Shown: piece by piece, positions 54,164 to 64,000 of the stretch
Layout: each line of letters starts with the position of its first letter
Numbering within the stretch: the first letter of the stretch is position 1
Source of the DNA: Dyella japonica DSM 16301
GTDB lineage: Bacteria; Pseudomonadota; Gammaproteobacteria; Xanthomonadales; Rhodanobacteraceae
Assembly (NCBI RefSeq): GCF_001010355.1
Contig: NZ_JPLA01000008.1
Span: 1-64,000, forward strand
Length of the DNA stretch: 64,000 bases
Direction: 5' to 3'
Notes under the pieces: generated by a model
What the model was told of the DNA's origin: nothing
The model's database searches: none
Seen by the model: the letters and a program-made list of their open reading frames with translations, nothing else
Translations under genes and position numbers: made by a program

Positions 54164-56661
54164 CCCTGTCCCTGACGCGCCGCGAATTCATTCGCAACAC
54201 GGCGGTGGCGGTCGCCGCCAACGTAGCCGGCCTGGCGCTGCCTGCTGCTGCGACCAACGTGCTGCTCGAAGGCGACATGGTGCAGCTCAAATGGAGCAAG
54301 GCGCCTTGCCGCTTCTGCGGCACCGGCTGCGGCGTCAACGTGGCGGTGAAGGATGGCCGCGTGGTGGCCACGCACGGCGACCAGCTCGCCGAGGTCAATC
54401 GCGGCATCAACTGCGTGAAAGGCTATTTCCTCTCCAAGATCATGTACGGCGCGGATCGTCTGACCGCACCGATGCTGCGCAAGAAGAACGGCGTCTACGC
54501 CAAGGACGGAGCGTTCACCGAAGTGTCGTGGGACGAAGCCTTCGACGTAATGGCCGCGCAGTTCAAGCGCGTGCTCAAGGAGAAAGGCCCCGAAGCCGTC
54601 GGCATGTTCGGCTCCGGTCAATGGACCGTGTGGGAAGGCTACGCGGCCAACAAGCTGCTCAAGGGCGGCTTCCGCAGCAATTCGCTCGACCCGAATGCGC
54701 GCCACTGCATGGCCTCGGCCGTGATGGGCTTCATGCGCACCTTCGGCATGGACGAACCCATGGGCTGCTACGACGACATCGAAGCCACCGATGCCTTCGT
54801 GCTGTGGGGTTCGAACATGGCCGAGATGCATCCCATCCTGTGGACGCGCGTGACCGACCGGCGCCTGTCCAATCCCAACGTCAAGGTGGCCGTGCTGTCC
54901 ACCTTCGAGCATCGCAGCTTCGAGCTGGCCGATATCCCGATCGTGTTCACCCCGCAGACCGATCTGGTGATCCTCAACTACATCGCCAACCACATCATCA
55001 GGACCAACCGCGTCAACAAGGATTTCATCGACAAGCACACCAGCTTCAAGCGCGGCGTCACCGACATCGGCTACGGCTTGCGGCCGGACGATCCGCTGGA
55101 AGAAAAAGCCAAGAACGCCAAGGACCCGAATGCCGGCGAACCGATCGACTTCGCGCAGTTCGCGGCCTTCGTAGCGCCTTACACGCTGGAAAAAACCGTC
55201 GAGATGACCGGCGTGGACAAGGGCTGGCTGCAGCAGCTGGCCGAACTCTATGCCAATCCGGACATCAAGGTGGTGTCGTTCTGGACCATGGGCTTCAACC
55301 AGCACACGCGTGGTGTGTGGGCCAACAACATGGTCTACAACATCCATCTGCTCACCGGAAAAATTTCCACGCCCGGCAACAGTCCCTTCTCGCTGACGGG
55401 TCAGCCCTCCGCCTGCGGCACGGCGCGCGAAGTGGGCACCTTCAGCCATCGCCTGCCCGCCGACATGGTGGTCACCAATCCGGAGCATCGCAAACACGCC
55501 GAAGAAATCTGGAAGATCCCGCACGGCATCATCCAGCCCAAGCCCGGCTACCACGCGGTGCAGCAGAACCGCATGCTGCGCGATGGCAAGCTCAACGCCT
55601 ACTGGGTGATGTGCAACAACAACGTGCAGGCCGGCGCGAACCTGATGCAGGAGACCTACCTGGGATATCGCGATCCACGCAACTTCATCGTGGTATCCGA
55701 TGCCTACCCCACCGTCACCGCGCAGTCGGCCGACCTGATCCTCCCCGCCGCGATGTGGGTGGAGAAAGAAGGCGCCTACGGCAACGCCGAACGCCGCACG
55801 CAGTTCTGGCACCAGCTGGTGAAGGCGCCGGGGCAAGCGCGCTCGGACCTGTGGCAGCTGATGGAGTTCTCCAAGCGCTTCACCACCGACGAATGCTGGC
55901 CGGCGGAAATCCTCGCCGCCAATCCGCAGTTCAAGGGCAAGACCTTGTTCGACGTGCTCTACCGCAACGGCAACGTGGACAAGTTCCCCAGCTCGGAGAT
56001 GGAAGCGGGTTACGACAACGACGAAGCAGCCGCCTTCGGCTTCTATGTGCAGAAAGGCCTGTTCGAGGAATACGCGGCCTTTGGCCGAGGCCACGGGCAC
56101 GACCTCGCGCCGTTCGACGACTATCACAAGGCACACGGCCTGCGCTGGCCCGTGGTCGACGGCAAGGAAACGCGCTGGCGTTATCGCGAAGGCTCCGATC
56201 CGTATGTGAAAGCGGGCACGGGCTTCCAGTTCTATGGCAATCCCGACGGTCGCGCAGTGATCTGGGCCCTGCCGTATGAGCCGCCACCGGAGATGCCCGA
56301 CGACGAATACGATCTGTGGCTATCCACCGGCCGCGTGCTGGAGCACTGGCACTCCGGCTCGATGACCATGCGCGTGCCGGAGTTGTATCGCGCCTTCCCC
56401 GAAGCCGTCGTGTTCATGCATCCCGACGATGCGCGCAAGCGCGGCTTCAAACGCGGCGACGAGGTGAAAGTGGTGTCGCGCCGCGGCGAGATGCGCTCGC
56501 GGGTGGAGACGCGTGGCCGCAACAAGCCACCGCAAGGCCTGGTGTTCGTCCCGTGGTTCGACGCCGGACAGCTGATCAACAAGGTGACGCTGGACGCGAC
56601 CGATCCGATCTCCAAACAGACCGACTACAAGAAGTGTGCGGTCAAGATCGTGGCGGTCTAG
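54160..56661 (+). CDS. napA: periplasmic nitrate reductase catalytic subunit
   Basis: 833 residues. A twin-arginine signal ([11 protein letters not shown]) directs export of the folded enzyme. A [4Fe-4S] cluster is bound by Cys50, Cys53, Cys57 and Cys85. The Mo-bis-MGD domain contains [13 protein letters not shown], whose Cys ligates molybdenum, and ends with a dinucleotide-binding C-domain. It reduces nitrate to nitrite in the periplasm, fed by NapB and NapC. Length is close to E. coli NapA (828). Confidence 0.98.
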   Translation: MTLSLTRREFIRNTAVAVAANVAGLALPAAATNVLLEGDMVQLKWSKAPCRFCGTGCGVNVAVKDGRVVATHGDQLAEVNRGINCVKGYFLSKIMYGADRLTAPMLRKKNGVYAKDGAFTEVSWDEAFDVMAAQFKRVLKEKGPEAVGMFGSGQWTVWEGYAANKLLKGGFRSNSLDPNARHCMASAVMGFMRTFGMDEPMGCYDDIEATDAFVLWGSNMAEMHPILWTRVTDRRLSNPNVKVAVLSTFEHRSFELADIPIVFTPQTDLVILNYIANHIIRTNRVNKDFIDKHTSFKRGVTDIGYGLRPDDPLEEKAKNAKDPNAGEPIDFAQFAAFVAPYTLEKTVEMTGVDKGWLQQLAELYANPDIKVVSFWTMGFNQHTRGVWANNMVYNIHLLTGKISTPGNSPFSLTGQPSACGTAREVGTFSHRLPADMVVTNPEHRKHAEEIWKIPHGIIQPKPGYHAVQQNRMLRDGKLNAYWVMCNNNVQAGANLMQETYLGYRDPRNFIVVSDAYPTVTAQSADLILPAAMWVEKEGAYGNAERRTQFWHQLVKAPGQARSDLWQLMEFSKRFTTDECWPAEILAANPQFKGKTLFDVLYRNGNVDKFPSSEMEAGYDNDEAAAFGFYVQKGLFEEYAAFGRGHGHDLAPFDDYHKAHGLRWPVVDGKETRWRYREGSDPYVKAGTGFQFYGNPDGRAVIWALPYEPPPEMPDDEYDLWLSTGRVLEHWHSGSMTMRVPELYRAFPEAVVFMHPDDARKRGFKRGDEVKVVSRRGEMRSRVETRGRNKPPQGLVFVPWFDAGQLINKVTLDATDPISKQTDYKKCAVKIVAV

Positions 56662-56671
56662 GAGAGCCCTG

Positions 56672-57235
56672 ATGCGCGATAAAGCCCTCATCGTCCTCGC
56701 CCTCATCGTGGTGCTGGTGGCCGCCGCGGTGGGATACGCCGTGGGCAGGAAATCCTCGCCCGAACCACACGTGGCCGCCGTGCAGAGCGCTGCGCCACCG
56801 GCGAAGGCGAGCACCGTCGAGCCCGTGGCCGCCGGCGACCAGATCGATGCGATCCGGCGTGGTGCCCCGGTCAATCAGGAAATCGCCGCGCCGCTGATGG
56901 CCCACGTGGAGAATGCGGATATCAAGCGCATCCGCGCCTATCCGATGCAGCCGCCGACCATTCCGCATTCCATCGACAACTACCAGATCGACAAGAATTC
57001 CAACCGCTGCCTGCTGTGCCACGCGCGCGCCAACGCCGACAAATTCCAGGCGCCGCCGGTCAGCGTCACCCACTACATGGATCGCAACGACCAGTTCCTC
57101 GCCACCATTTCGCCGCGACGCTACTTCTGCAACCAGTGCCACGTGGTGCAGACCGACGCCAAGCCGCTGGTCGCGAACAACTTCAAGGACATCGACACGG
57201 TGCTCTCCGAGCAGCCCGAGCAGAAGGCGAACTGA
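56672..57235 (+). CDS. napB: periplasmic nitrate reductase dihaem cytochrome
   Basis: 187 residues. An N-terminal hydrophobic signal or anchor (about 6-25) precedes two haem c sites, CLLCH at 103-107 and CNQCH at 143-147. It passes electrons from NapC to NapA. The region before the first haem (about 30-95) is longer and more Ala/Pro-rich than in E. coli NapB. TAGGAG lies before ATG 56672. Confidence 0.95.
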   Translation: MRDKALIVLALIVVLVAAAVGYAVGRKSSPEPHVAAVQSAAPPAKASTVEPVAAGDQIDAIRRGAPVNQEIAAPLMAHVENADIKRIRAYPMQPPTIPHSIDNYQIDKNSNRCLLCHARANADKFQAPPVSVTHYMDRNDQFLATISPRRYFCNQCHVVQTDAKPLVANNFKDIDTVLSEQPEQKAN

Positions 57236-57236
57236 T

Positions 57237-57836
57237 ATGTGGCCGCGGCTCAAGGAATGGCTCATTGCACTATGGCGGACGATCCGCCGCCCCAGCGTCC
57301 ACTACAGCCTCGGCTTTCTCACCCTGGGCGGCTTTATCGCGGGCGTGTTGTTCTGGGGCGCGTTCAACACGGGCCTGGAATTGACCAATACCGAGGCGTT
57401 CTGCACCGGTTGCCACGAGATGCACGACAACGTCTTCCAGGAACTGAAGTCGACCATCCACTACACCAACCGCTCCGGCGTACGCGCCACCTGCCCCGAC
57501 TGCCACGTGCCGCATCAGTGGACCGACAAGATCGCGCGCAAGATGCAGGCCTCCAAGGAGGTCTACGGCAAGATTTTCGGCACCGTCAACACCCGCGAGA
57601 AATTCCTCGACCACCGCCTGGAACTGGCCGAACACGAATGGGCGCGATTGAAGGCCAACGATTCGCTGGAATGCCGCAACTGCCATAACTACACATCGAT
57701 GGACCTCACGCGCCAGTCCACCCGCGCCGCGGAAATCCACAAACGCTGGCTGGGCTCAGGCGAGAAGACGTGCATCGATTGCCACAAGGGCATCGCGCAT
57801 CATTTGCCGGATATGACGGGCGTGCCGCAGGGCTGA
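57237..57836 (+). CDS. napC: NapC/NirT tetrahaem cytochrome
   Basis: 199 residues. One N-terminal membrane helix (about 24-45) anchors a periplasmic domain with four haem c sites: CTGCH (56), CPDCH (86), CRNCH (146), CIDCH (179). It oxidises quinol and reduces NapB. Starts one base after the napB stop. No napF, napG or napH is present, so quinol electrons should enter only through NapC. Confidence 0.97.
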   Translation: MWPRLKEWLIALWRTIRRPSVHYSLGFLTLGGFIAGVLFWGAFNTGLELTNTEAFCTGCHEMHDNVFQELKSTIHYTNRSGVRATCPDCHVPHQWTDKIARKMQASKEVYGKIFGTVNTREKFLDHRLELAEHEWARLKANDSLECRNCHNYTSMDLTRQSTRAAEIHKRWLGSGEKTCIDCHKGIAHHLPDMTGVPQG

Positions 57837-57850
57837 GCAGGCGCCCTTCC

Positions 57851-57934
57851 TTGTAGGAGCGCACCCTGTGCGCGACGACCCGGCGGAGCGGTACACCGCA
57901 ACGGGACGGTCGCGCACAGGGTGCGCTCCCACAA
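57851..57934. repeat. REP-like inverted repeat, copy 5
   Basis: Arms TTGTAGGAGCGCACCCTGTG and complement (right arm has TCCCACAA) around a centre with GGCGGAGCGGT, close to the centre of copy 2. Between convergent napC and the VOC-family gene. Confidence 0.9.
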
Positions 57935-57940
57935 GGGCGC

Positions 57941-58363
57941 TCAGGTAGCCGCGGGCGGCCCCTTCAACTCCACCATATTCCCCTGCGGGTCATACAGGTA
58001 AATCGACGGCCCCTCGCCCTTCGCCCCGTAGCGCGACCCGATCTCCCCCACCCGCACACCATGCGCCTTGAGGTGGCCCACGATGGCCGCCTCGTCATAG
58101 TTCTCCACCTGCAGGCACAGGTGATCCATGTTGTGGCCCTGCTCGCCCGGCCCAGCGCCGCCCAGACGGCCTAGCTTGCTGTCCAGCGCCACCAGGTCGA
58201 TCAGCGAATCGCCGGCGCGCAGCTGGATCAGGCCGATCTCGTCCTGGCGGCGCTCTTCGCGGCAGCCCAGCACCTCGACATAGAAGCGCTGCATGGCCTC
58301 GGCATCGCGTACGCGCAATACCACGTGGTCGATCCGGGCAAGCTGAAACGGGGGCTGGGGCAT
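57941..58363 (-). CDS. VOC-family (glyoxalase-like) protein
   Basis: 140 residues, a single vicinal-oxygen-chelate domain of two beta-alpha-beta-beta-beta units. Likely metal ligands are His in RIDHVVL (residue 13), Glu or Gln mid-chain, His in HNMDHLCL and Glu in GNMVEL. The pattern DPQGNMVELKG and the ELR-like AMQRFYVEVLGC suggest a glyoxalase/dioxygenase superfamily enzyme. Substrate unknown. It stands alone, divergent from gcvP. Confidence 0.88.
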   Translation of the reverse strand: MPQPPFQLARIDHVVLRVRDAEAMQRFYVEVLGCREERRQDEIGLIQLRAGDSLIDLVALDSKLGRLGGAGPGEQGHNMDHLCLQVENYDEAAIVGHLKAHGVRVGEIGSRYGAKGEGPSIYLYDPQGNMVELKGPPAAT

Positions 58364-58469
58364 GGCGCGGCTCCTGGGGCGGGCATTTCATCTTATGCCG
58401 TTTGAGACAAGGACCGCATGGTGGAAAACGCCCGCACCCGCCGGGGAGGCAATCCTGGCCCAGGCACCT

Positions 58470-58475
58470 TATAAT
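58470..58475 (+). promoter_or_regulatory. -10 element of gcvP
   Basis: A perfect TATAAT lies 15 bases before the glycine riboswitch. No clear -35 hexamer was found at the expected spacing. Confidence 0.6.
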
Positions 58476-58489
58476 CGCCCTTTTAGCGT

Positions 58490-58665
58490 GTGGTGGGAGA
58501 AGCGGTGAGAACCGCTGCCGAAGGCGCAACGCCCGTAATCGCTCAGGCCCCAGACCATCACCCGCGCAAAGACTCTGGAGAGACCGGTTCAATCCGGCGC
58601 CGAAGGGGCACGAAGCACGAGCTCATTGAGCCTGCGCTTCCAAACTCTCAGGCAAAAGGACAGAG
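58490..58665 (+). promoter_or_regulatory. tandem glycine riboswitch
   Basis: Two aptamers. The first is enclosed by GTGGTGG/CCATCAC (58490-58496, 58555-58561) with GCTGCCGAAGGCGCAACGCC and CTCAGGCCCCAGACC. The second is enclosed by CTCTG/CAGAG (58573-58577, 58661-58665) with GCGCCGAAGGGGCA and CTCTCAGGCAAAAGGACAGA. These cores are the class consensus. It precedes gcvP by 46 bases and would turn on glycine breakdown when glycine is abundant. Confidence 0.95.
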
Positions 58666-58711
58666 GGGCGCTACGCGTGCGGCTTGCACGTTACTTTCGG
58701 ACGCCCCTGCC

Positions 58712-61603
<2,892 letters not shown>

Positions 61604-61625
61604 TCTCTCGCTACATCGTTTGACG

Positions 61626-61652
61626 AAAAGGGTCCCGCAAGGGGCCCTTTTT
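61626..61652 (+). terminator. Rho-independent terminator of gcvP
   Basis: AAAAGGGTCCC/GGGGCCCTTTT (one G-U pair), loop GCAA, ending in a T-run. Starts 23 bases past the stop. Confidence 0.95.
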
Positions 61653-61711
61653 ATTGCGCCTCAAAGACGCGAGTCACACCGAAACTCCTCACCACGCCAA
61701 AAGCCGCCCCC

Positions 61712-61737
61712 TTGTAGGAGCGCACCCTGTGCGCGAC
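61712..61737 (+). repeat. REP-like repeat, lone half copy A
   Basis: TTGTAGGAGCGCACCCTGTG plus CGCGAC, identical to the left arm of copies 1 and 5, without an inverted partner nearby. Confidence 0.85.
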
Positions 61738-61803
61738 CCACCACTCAAAAACCATCCACACAACCCCATCAAATCCTCAAACCCCAAAACCACCGCCCCA
61801 CAC

Positions 61804-61829
61804 TTGTGGGAGCGCACCCTGTGCGCGAC
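61804..61829 (+). repeat. REP-like repeat, lone half copy B
   Basis: TTGTGGGAGCGCACCCTGTG plus CGCGAC, 92 bases after half copy A in the same orientation, followed by CCGACGAAGCGC, similar to the centre of copy 2. Confidence 0.85.
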
Positions 61830-61882
61830 TCCGACGAAGCGCGCCCTCTCAGCATCCGCAAACCGACCTTTCAAACAGCCCA

Positions 61883-61894
61883 GACAACGTTGTC
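61883..61894. promoter_or_regulatory. palindromic operator candidate 1 (GACAACGTTGTC)
   Basis: A perfect 12-bp palindrome 391 bases before the chitinase start, in an AT-richer intergenic stretch. The identical sequence occurs at 62114-62125. The central ACGT and full symmetry resemble LacI-family operators. Confidence 0.65.
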
Positions 61895-62113
61895 AGAAAA
61901 GTCTCATAAGAAACGACTAGCCATCCAAACGCCTAAATCGTTCTAGTCGCAACGCACCATCCCCCATCGCCATAAACCCCAAGCGATCACCCCTCAATCT
62001 CGCTGCAACGCACGAAAAACAAGCCACGTCCCCACATATAACCATCCATCCATAACGATCAATTTTGCTTCCCAAATTCACAACAGACGTCACAGTTCCC
62101 AGCAACTTTTAAG

Positions 62114-62125
62114 GACAACGTTGTC
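62114..62125. promoter_or_regulatory. palindromic operator candidate 2 (GACAACGTTGTC)
   Basis: Identical to candidate 1, 231 bases downstream of it and 160 bases before the chitinase start. Near-promoter position suggests direct control of the chitinase gene. Confidence 0.7.
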
Positions 62126-62273
62126 AAGAGTGGACACAAAGACGACATCGCCATGACCCCGGCAAGTCATGAACCGCAGGGACAGCATGGGGACGCCCAC
62201 CGCCGATCGAAGTCGGCTCGTCGCCAGGGAAACCTTCCGCCTCAGTGATGCAACACAACCAGGAGACGCTTCC

Positions 62274-63617
62274 ATGCACTTGAAGAAGTCGGTTGTTTGG
62301 CTACGCACGGCACTCAACGCCATCGGCACCACCGCGGGTGGTGCGATGGCCATGAGCCTGATGACGCTCGCTCCCGTCCAAGCGGTACATGCCCAGGCCA
62401 CCTGCGCCGCAGCGTGGAGCGCGAGCACGGTCTACACCGGCGGCCAGACCGCGAGCGAGAACGGCACCAACTACCTCGCCAACTGGTGGACGCAGGGCAA
62501 TGACCCGGCCACCAACAGCGGGGGTGCCGGCTCCGGCCAGCCGTGGACCTCGCAAGGCGCGTGTACGGGCGGATCGTCCGGTGGTGGCGGCACAGGCGGC
62601 GGTGGTACCGGCGGTGGCGGCACGGGTGGCGGCGGCACAGGTCCCACCAATCCGCCCGGCACCGGCGCGAACCTGGTGTTCAGTCCGTACAAGGACGTGA
62701 CCATCAACCTCAACTGGAACACCAATGTCATGCAGACCGCGGCGGCCACGGGCTCGTCGATACCGGTGGTCGGCAGCGGCAGCCTCAAGTCCAACTACGT
62801 GACCAACCTCGGCGCCATCACCCTCGCCTTCGCCACCGGCGAATGCGGCAGCGAAAACTGGGGCGGCGTCCCGGGCGCCAGCTTCGCCAGCGCCAATATC
62901 TCCGCACTCTCCAATGCCGGCGTGTCCTACATCGTCTCCACCGGCGGCCAGGCAGGCACCTTCACCTGCGGCAGCACCGCCAACTTCGCCACGTTCCTGT
63001 CGCGCTACATGTCGCCGAAGATGGTGGGCGTGGACTTCGACATCGAAGGCGGCCAATCGCAGGCGACCATCAACAATCTCGTGGCGGCCGCCGTGTACGG
63101 CCAGTCGCTGTATCCCAACCTGCGCTTCTCCTTCACCCTCGCCACGCTGGGCGCATCCGACGGCAGCTACGGCGGCGTCAACAGCCTCGGCGACATGGTG
63201 GTGAAGGCGATCAAGGCCTCCTCGCTGACCAACTACACCATCAATCTGATGGCGATGGACTACGGCTCATCCGCCGCCTCGTACCTGTGCGTGGTCTCGG
63301 GCAGCAGCTGCGACATGGGCCAGTCGGCCATCCAGGCGGTGAAGAACCTCGAACACACCTACGGCATCTCGCCGAACAAGATCGAGATCACCCCAATGAT
63401 CGGCATCAACGACGCCGCGAGCGAAAACTTCACCATCGCCAACGCCGACGCCATCACCACCTACGCCGTCGCCAACGGCCTCGCCGGCATCCACTTCTGG
63501 TCGCTCGACCGCGATACGCCGTGTAATCAGAACTACGCCTCGCCGACTTGCAACTCGGTGCCATCGACGACGCCGCTGCAGTACACAAAGCGGTTCTTGA
63601 GCGATTTGGGGCGGTAA
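62274..63617 (+). CDS. secreted GH18 chitinase with N-terminal carbohydrate-binding module
   Basis: 447 residues. A long signal peptide (about 1-42, ending VHAQA) is followed by a small chitin-binding domain (CAAAWSASTVYTGG ... WWTQGNDP, about 43-95), a Gly/Thr-rich linker with GGGGT repeats (about 100-128), and a GH18 barrel. The catalytic motif is VGVDFDIEG near residue 250, whose Glu is the acid. It should cleave chitin outside the cell. AGGAG 9 bases before ATG 62274 favours this start over the in-frame start at 62169. Two GACAACGTTGTC palindromes upstream suggest regulation by a sugar-responsive repressor. Confidence 0.93.
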   Translation: MHLKKSVVWLRTALNAIGTTAGGAMAMSLMTLAPVQAVHAQATCAAAWSASTVYTGGQTASENGTNYLANWWTQGNDPATNSGGAGSGQPWTSQGACTGGSSGGGGTGGGGTGGGGTGGGGTGPTNPPGTGANLVFSPYKDVTINLNWNTNVMQTAAATGSSIPVVGSGSLKSNYVTNLGAITLAFATGECGSENWGGVPGASFASANISALSNAGVSYIVSTGGQAGTFTCGSTANFATFLSRYMSPKMVGVDFDIEGGQSQATINNLVAAAVYGQSLYPNLRFSFTLATLGASDGSYGGVNSLGDMVVKAIKASSLTNYTINLMAMDYGSSAASYLCVVSGSSCDMGQSAIQAVKNLEHTYGISPNKIEITPMIGINDAASENFTIANADAITTYAVANGLAGIHFWSLDRDTPCNQNYASPTCNSVPSTTPLQYTKRFLSDLGR

Positions 63618-63624
63618 GCCATCG

Positions 63625-63658
63625 GATCACGGGTCGGCGCAGACGCCGACCCGTGATC
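63625..63658. terminator. 15-bp hairpin between convergent genes
   Basis: GATCACGGGTCGGCG and its exact complement with the loop CAGA. It lies 8 bases past the chitinase stop and 13 before the end of the DUF4253 gene, so it can serve both strands. Confidence 0.75.
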
Positions 63659-63670
63659 ACTGCCCGAAGC

Positions 63671-64000
63671 TCAGTCCCACCAGAGAAAGACCGTGTGCGT
63701 GCGCTCTATCTCTTTCTGCAACGCATCCACCGTCAAAGTGCCTTGATCCACGATGTCCGGGCAGAATGCATAGAGGTCCTTTGCGAACGCGCGCATATCA
63801 CGCGGCGGCTTCTTTAGGCGAAACTGGATGGTGTCCGTTTCCGCCTGAAAAATATCGATGCCATACGCGGCATCCCATGTCCGGAGTTTCTTGATCAGAT
63901 CTTCCGTACCCATGCCGTGATTGACCGCATCGGATGCAGCAATCCGCAGTACGTCGAATTGCGACGTTCCCTTTCCGATCACAATCTCGGCCCCGACCGA
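63671..64000 (-). CDS. DUF4253 domain protein, 5' end outside the window
   Basis: The frame stays open to the last base, so only the C-terminal 109 residues or so are seen. [37 protein letters not shown] and the ending VFLWWD are the signature of DUF4253, a family of unknown function found in predicted immunity or conflict loci as well as alone. An in-frame GTG at 63982 is not likely to be the start since similarity continues upstream ([11 protein letters not shown]). Confidence 0.85.
   Translation of the reverse strand, partial: SVGAEIVIGKGTSQFDVLRIAASDAVNHGMGTEDLIKKLRTWDAAYGIDIFQAETDTIQFRLKKPPRDMRAFAKDLYAFCPDIVDQGTLTVDALQKEIERTHTVFLWWD

Noticed and set aside
54085-56136. A 683-codon open frame on the minus strand
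   Set aside because: It is antisense to napA, which has all family motifs; the product shows no recognisable domain.
61712-61829. Start of a CRISPR-like array
   Set aside because: Only two direct units, 92 bases apart, that match the dispersed REP-like arms; no regular spacing or cas gene.

Overview
The window is about 64 kb of GC-rich chromosome from a gammaproteobacterium. Gene content and order (metG-rnfB-nth, Gly-decarboxylase P with a tandem glycine riboswitch, an RND pump with its own two-component system, a large molybdenum cluster) fit the Xanthomonadales best, most likely the Rhodanobacteraceae (Dyella/Rhodanobacter/Luteibacter type). That placement is an inference from recognised protein families, not from a marker gene. 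No transposase, integrase, phage gene or CRISPR array was seen.

Layout. 0-8.1 kb: mrp, a DUF2147 protein, a DeoR regulator/HAD phosphatase/MFS operon, then metG-rnfB-nth. 8.1-20.3 kb: a small secreted protein, an OmpR-type regulator and histidine kinase, a small accessory insert (XRE regulator, metallo-beta-lactamase-fold lipoprotein, a protein of unknown family), a frameshifted remnant of a histidine-kinase 3' end, and a complete RND efflux operon. The remnant lies exactly between the insert and the pump, so the insert appears to have split an ancestral regulator-kinase-pump locus. 20.3-31.3 kb: a SulP transporter with a beta-carbonic anhydrase, a DcaP-like porin, RNase T, pstSCAB-phoU, and a guanidinium exporter preceded by a guanidine-II riboswitch. 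Pho-box-like sites sit before both pstS and the porin. 31.4-35.3 kb: rlmB, rnr and tRNA-Leu(CAG).

35.3-57.8 kb is a molybdenum-enzyme region. On the minus strand a nearly gap-free cluster encodes two MoeA proteins, an uncharacterised small protein, ModABC, MoaA, MoaC, MobA, MoaD and a MoaE-MoeB-rhodanese fusion. On the plus strand follow an oxalate/formate-type transporter with the NAD-linked molybdenum formate dehydrogenase fdsGBA-fdhD-fdsD, then napEDABC for periplasmic nitrate reductase behind an FNR-like box. Molybdate import, cofactor synthesis and two consumers are therefore adjacent.

57.9-64 kb: a VOC-family protein, gcvP with its riboswitch and terminator, an AT-richer gap with two identical 12-bp palindromes, a secreted GH18 chitinase, and the 3' part of a DUF4253 gene running off the end. 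Five full copies and two half copies of one REP-like inverted repeat are spread through intergenic gaps. Coordinates, motifs and repeats were read by eye; family names come from recognition of conserved motifs, and no database search was possible.
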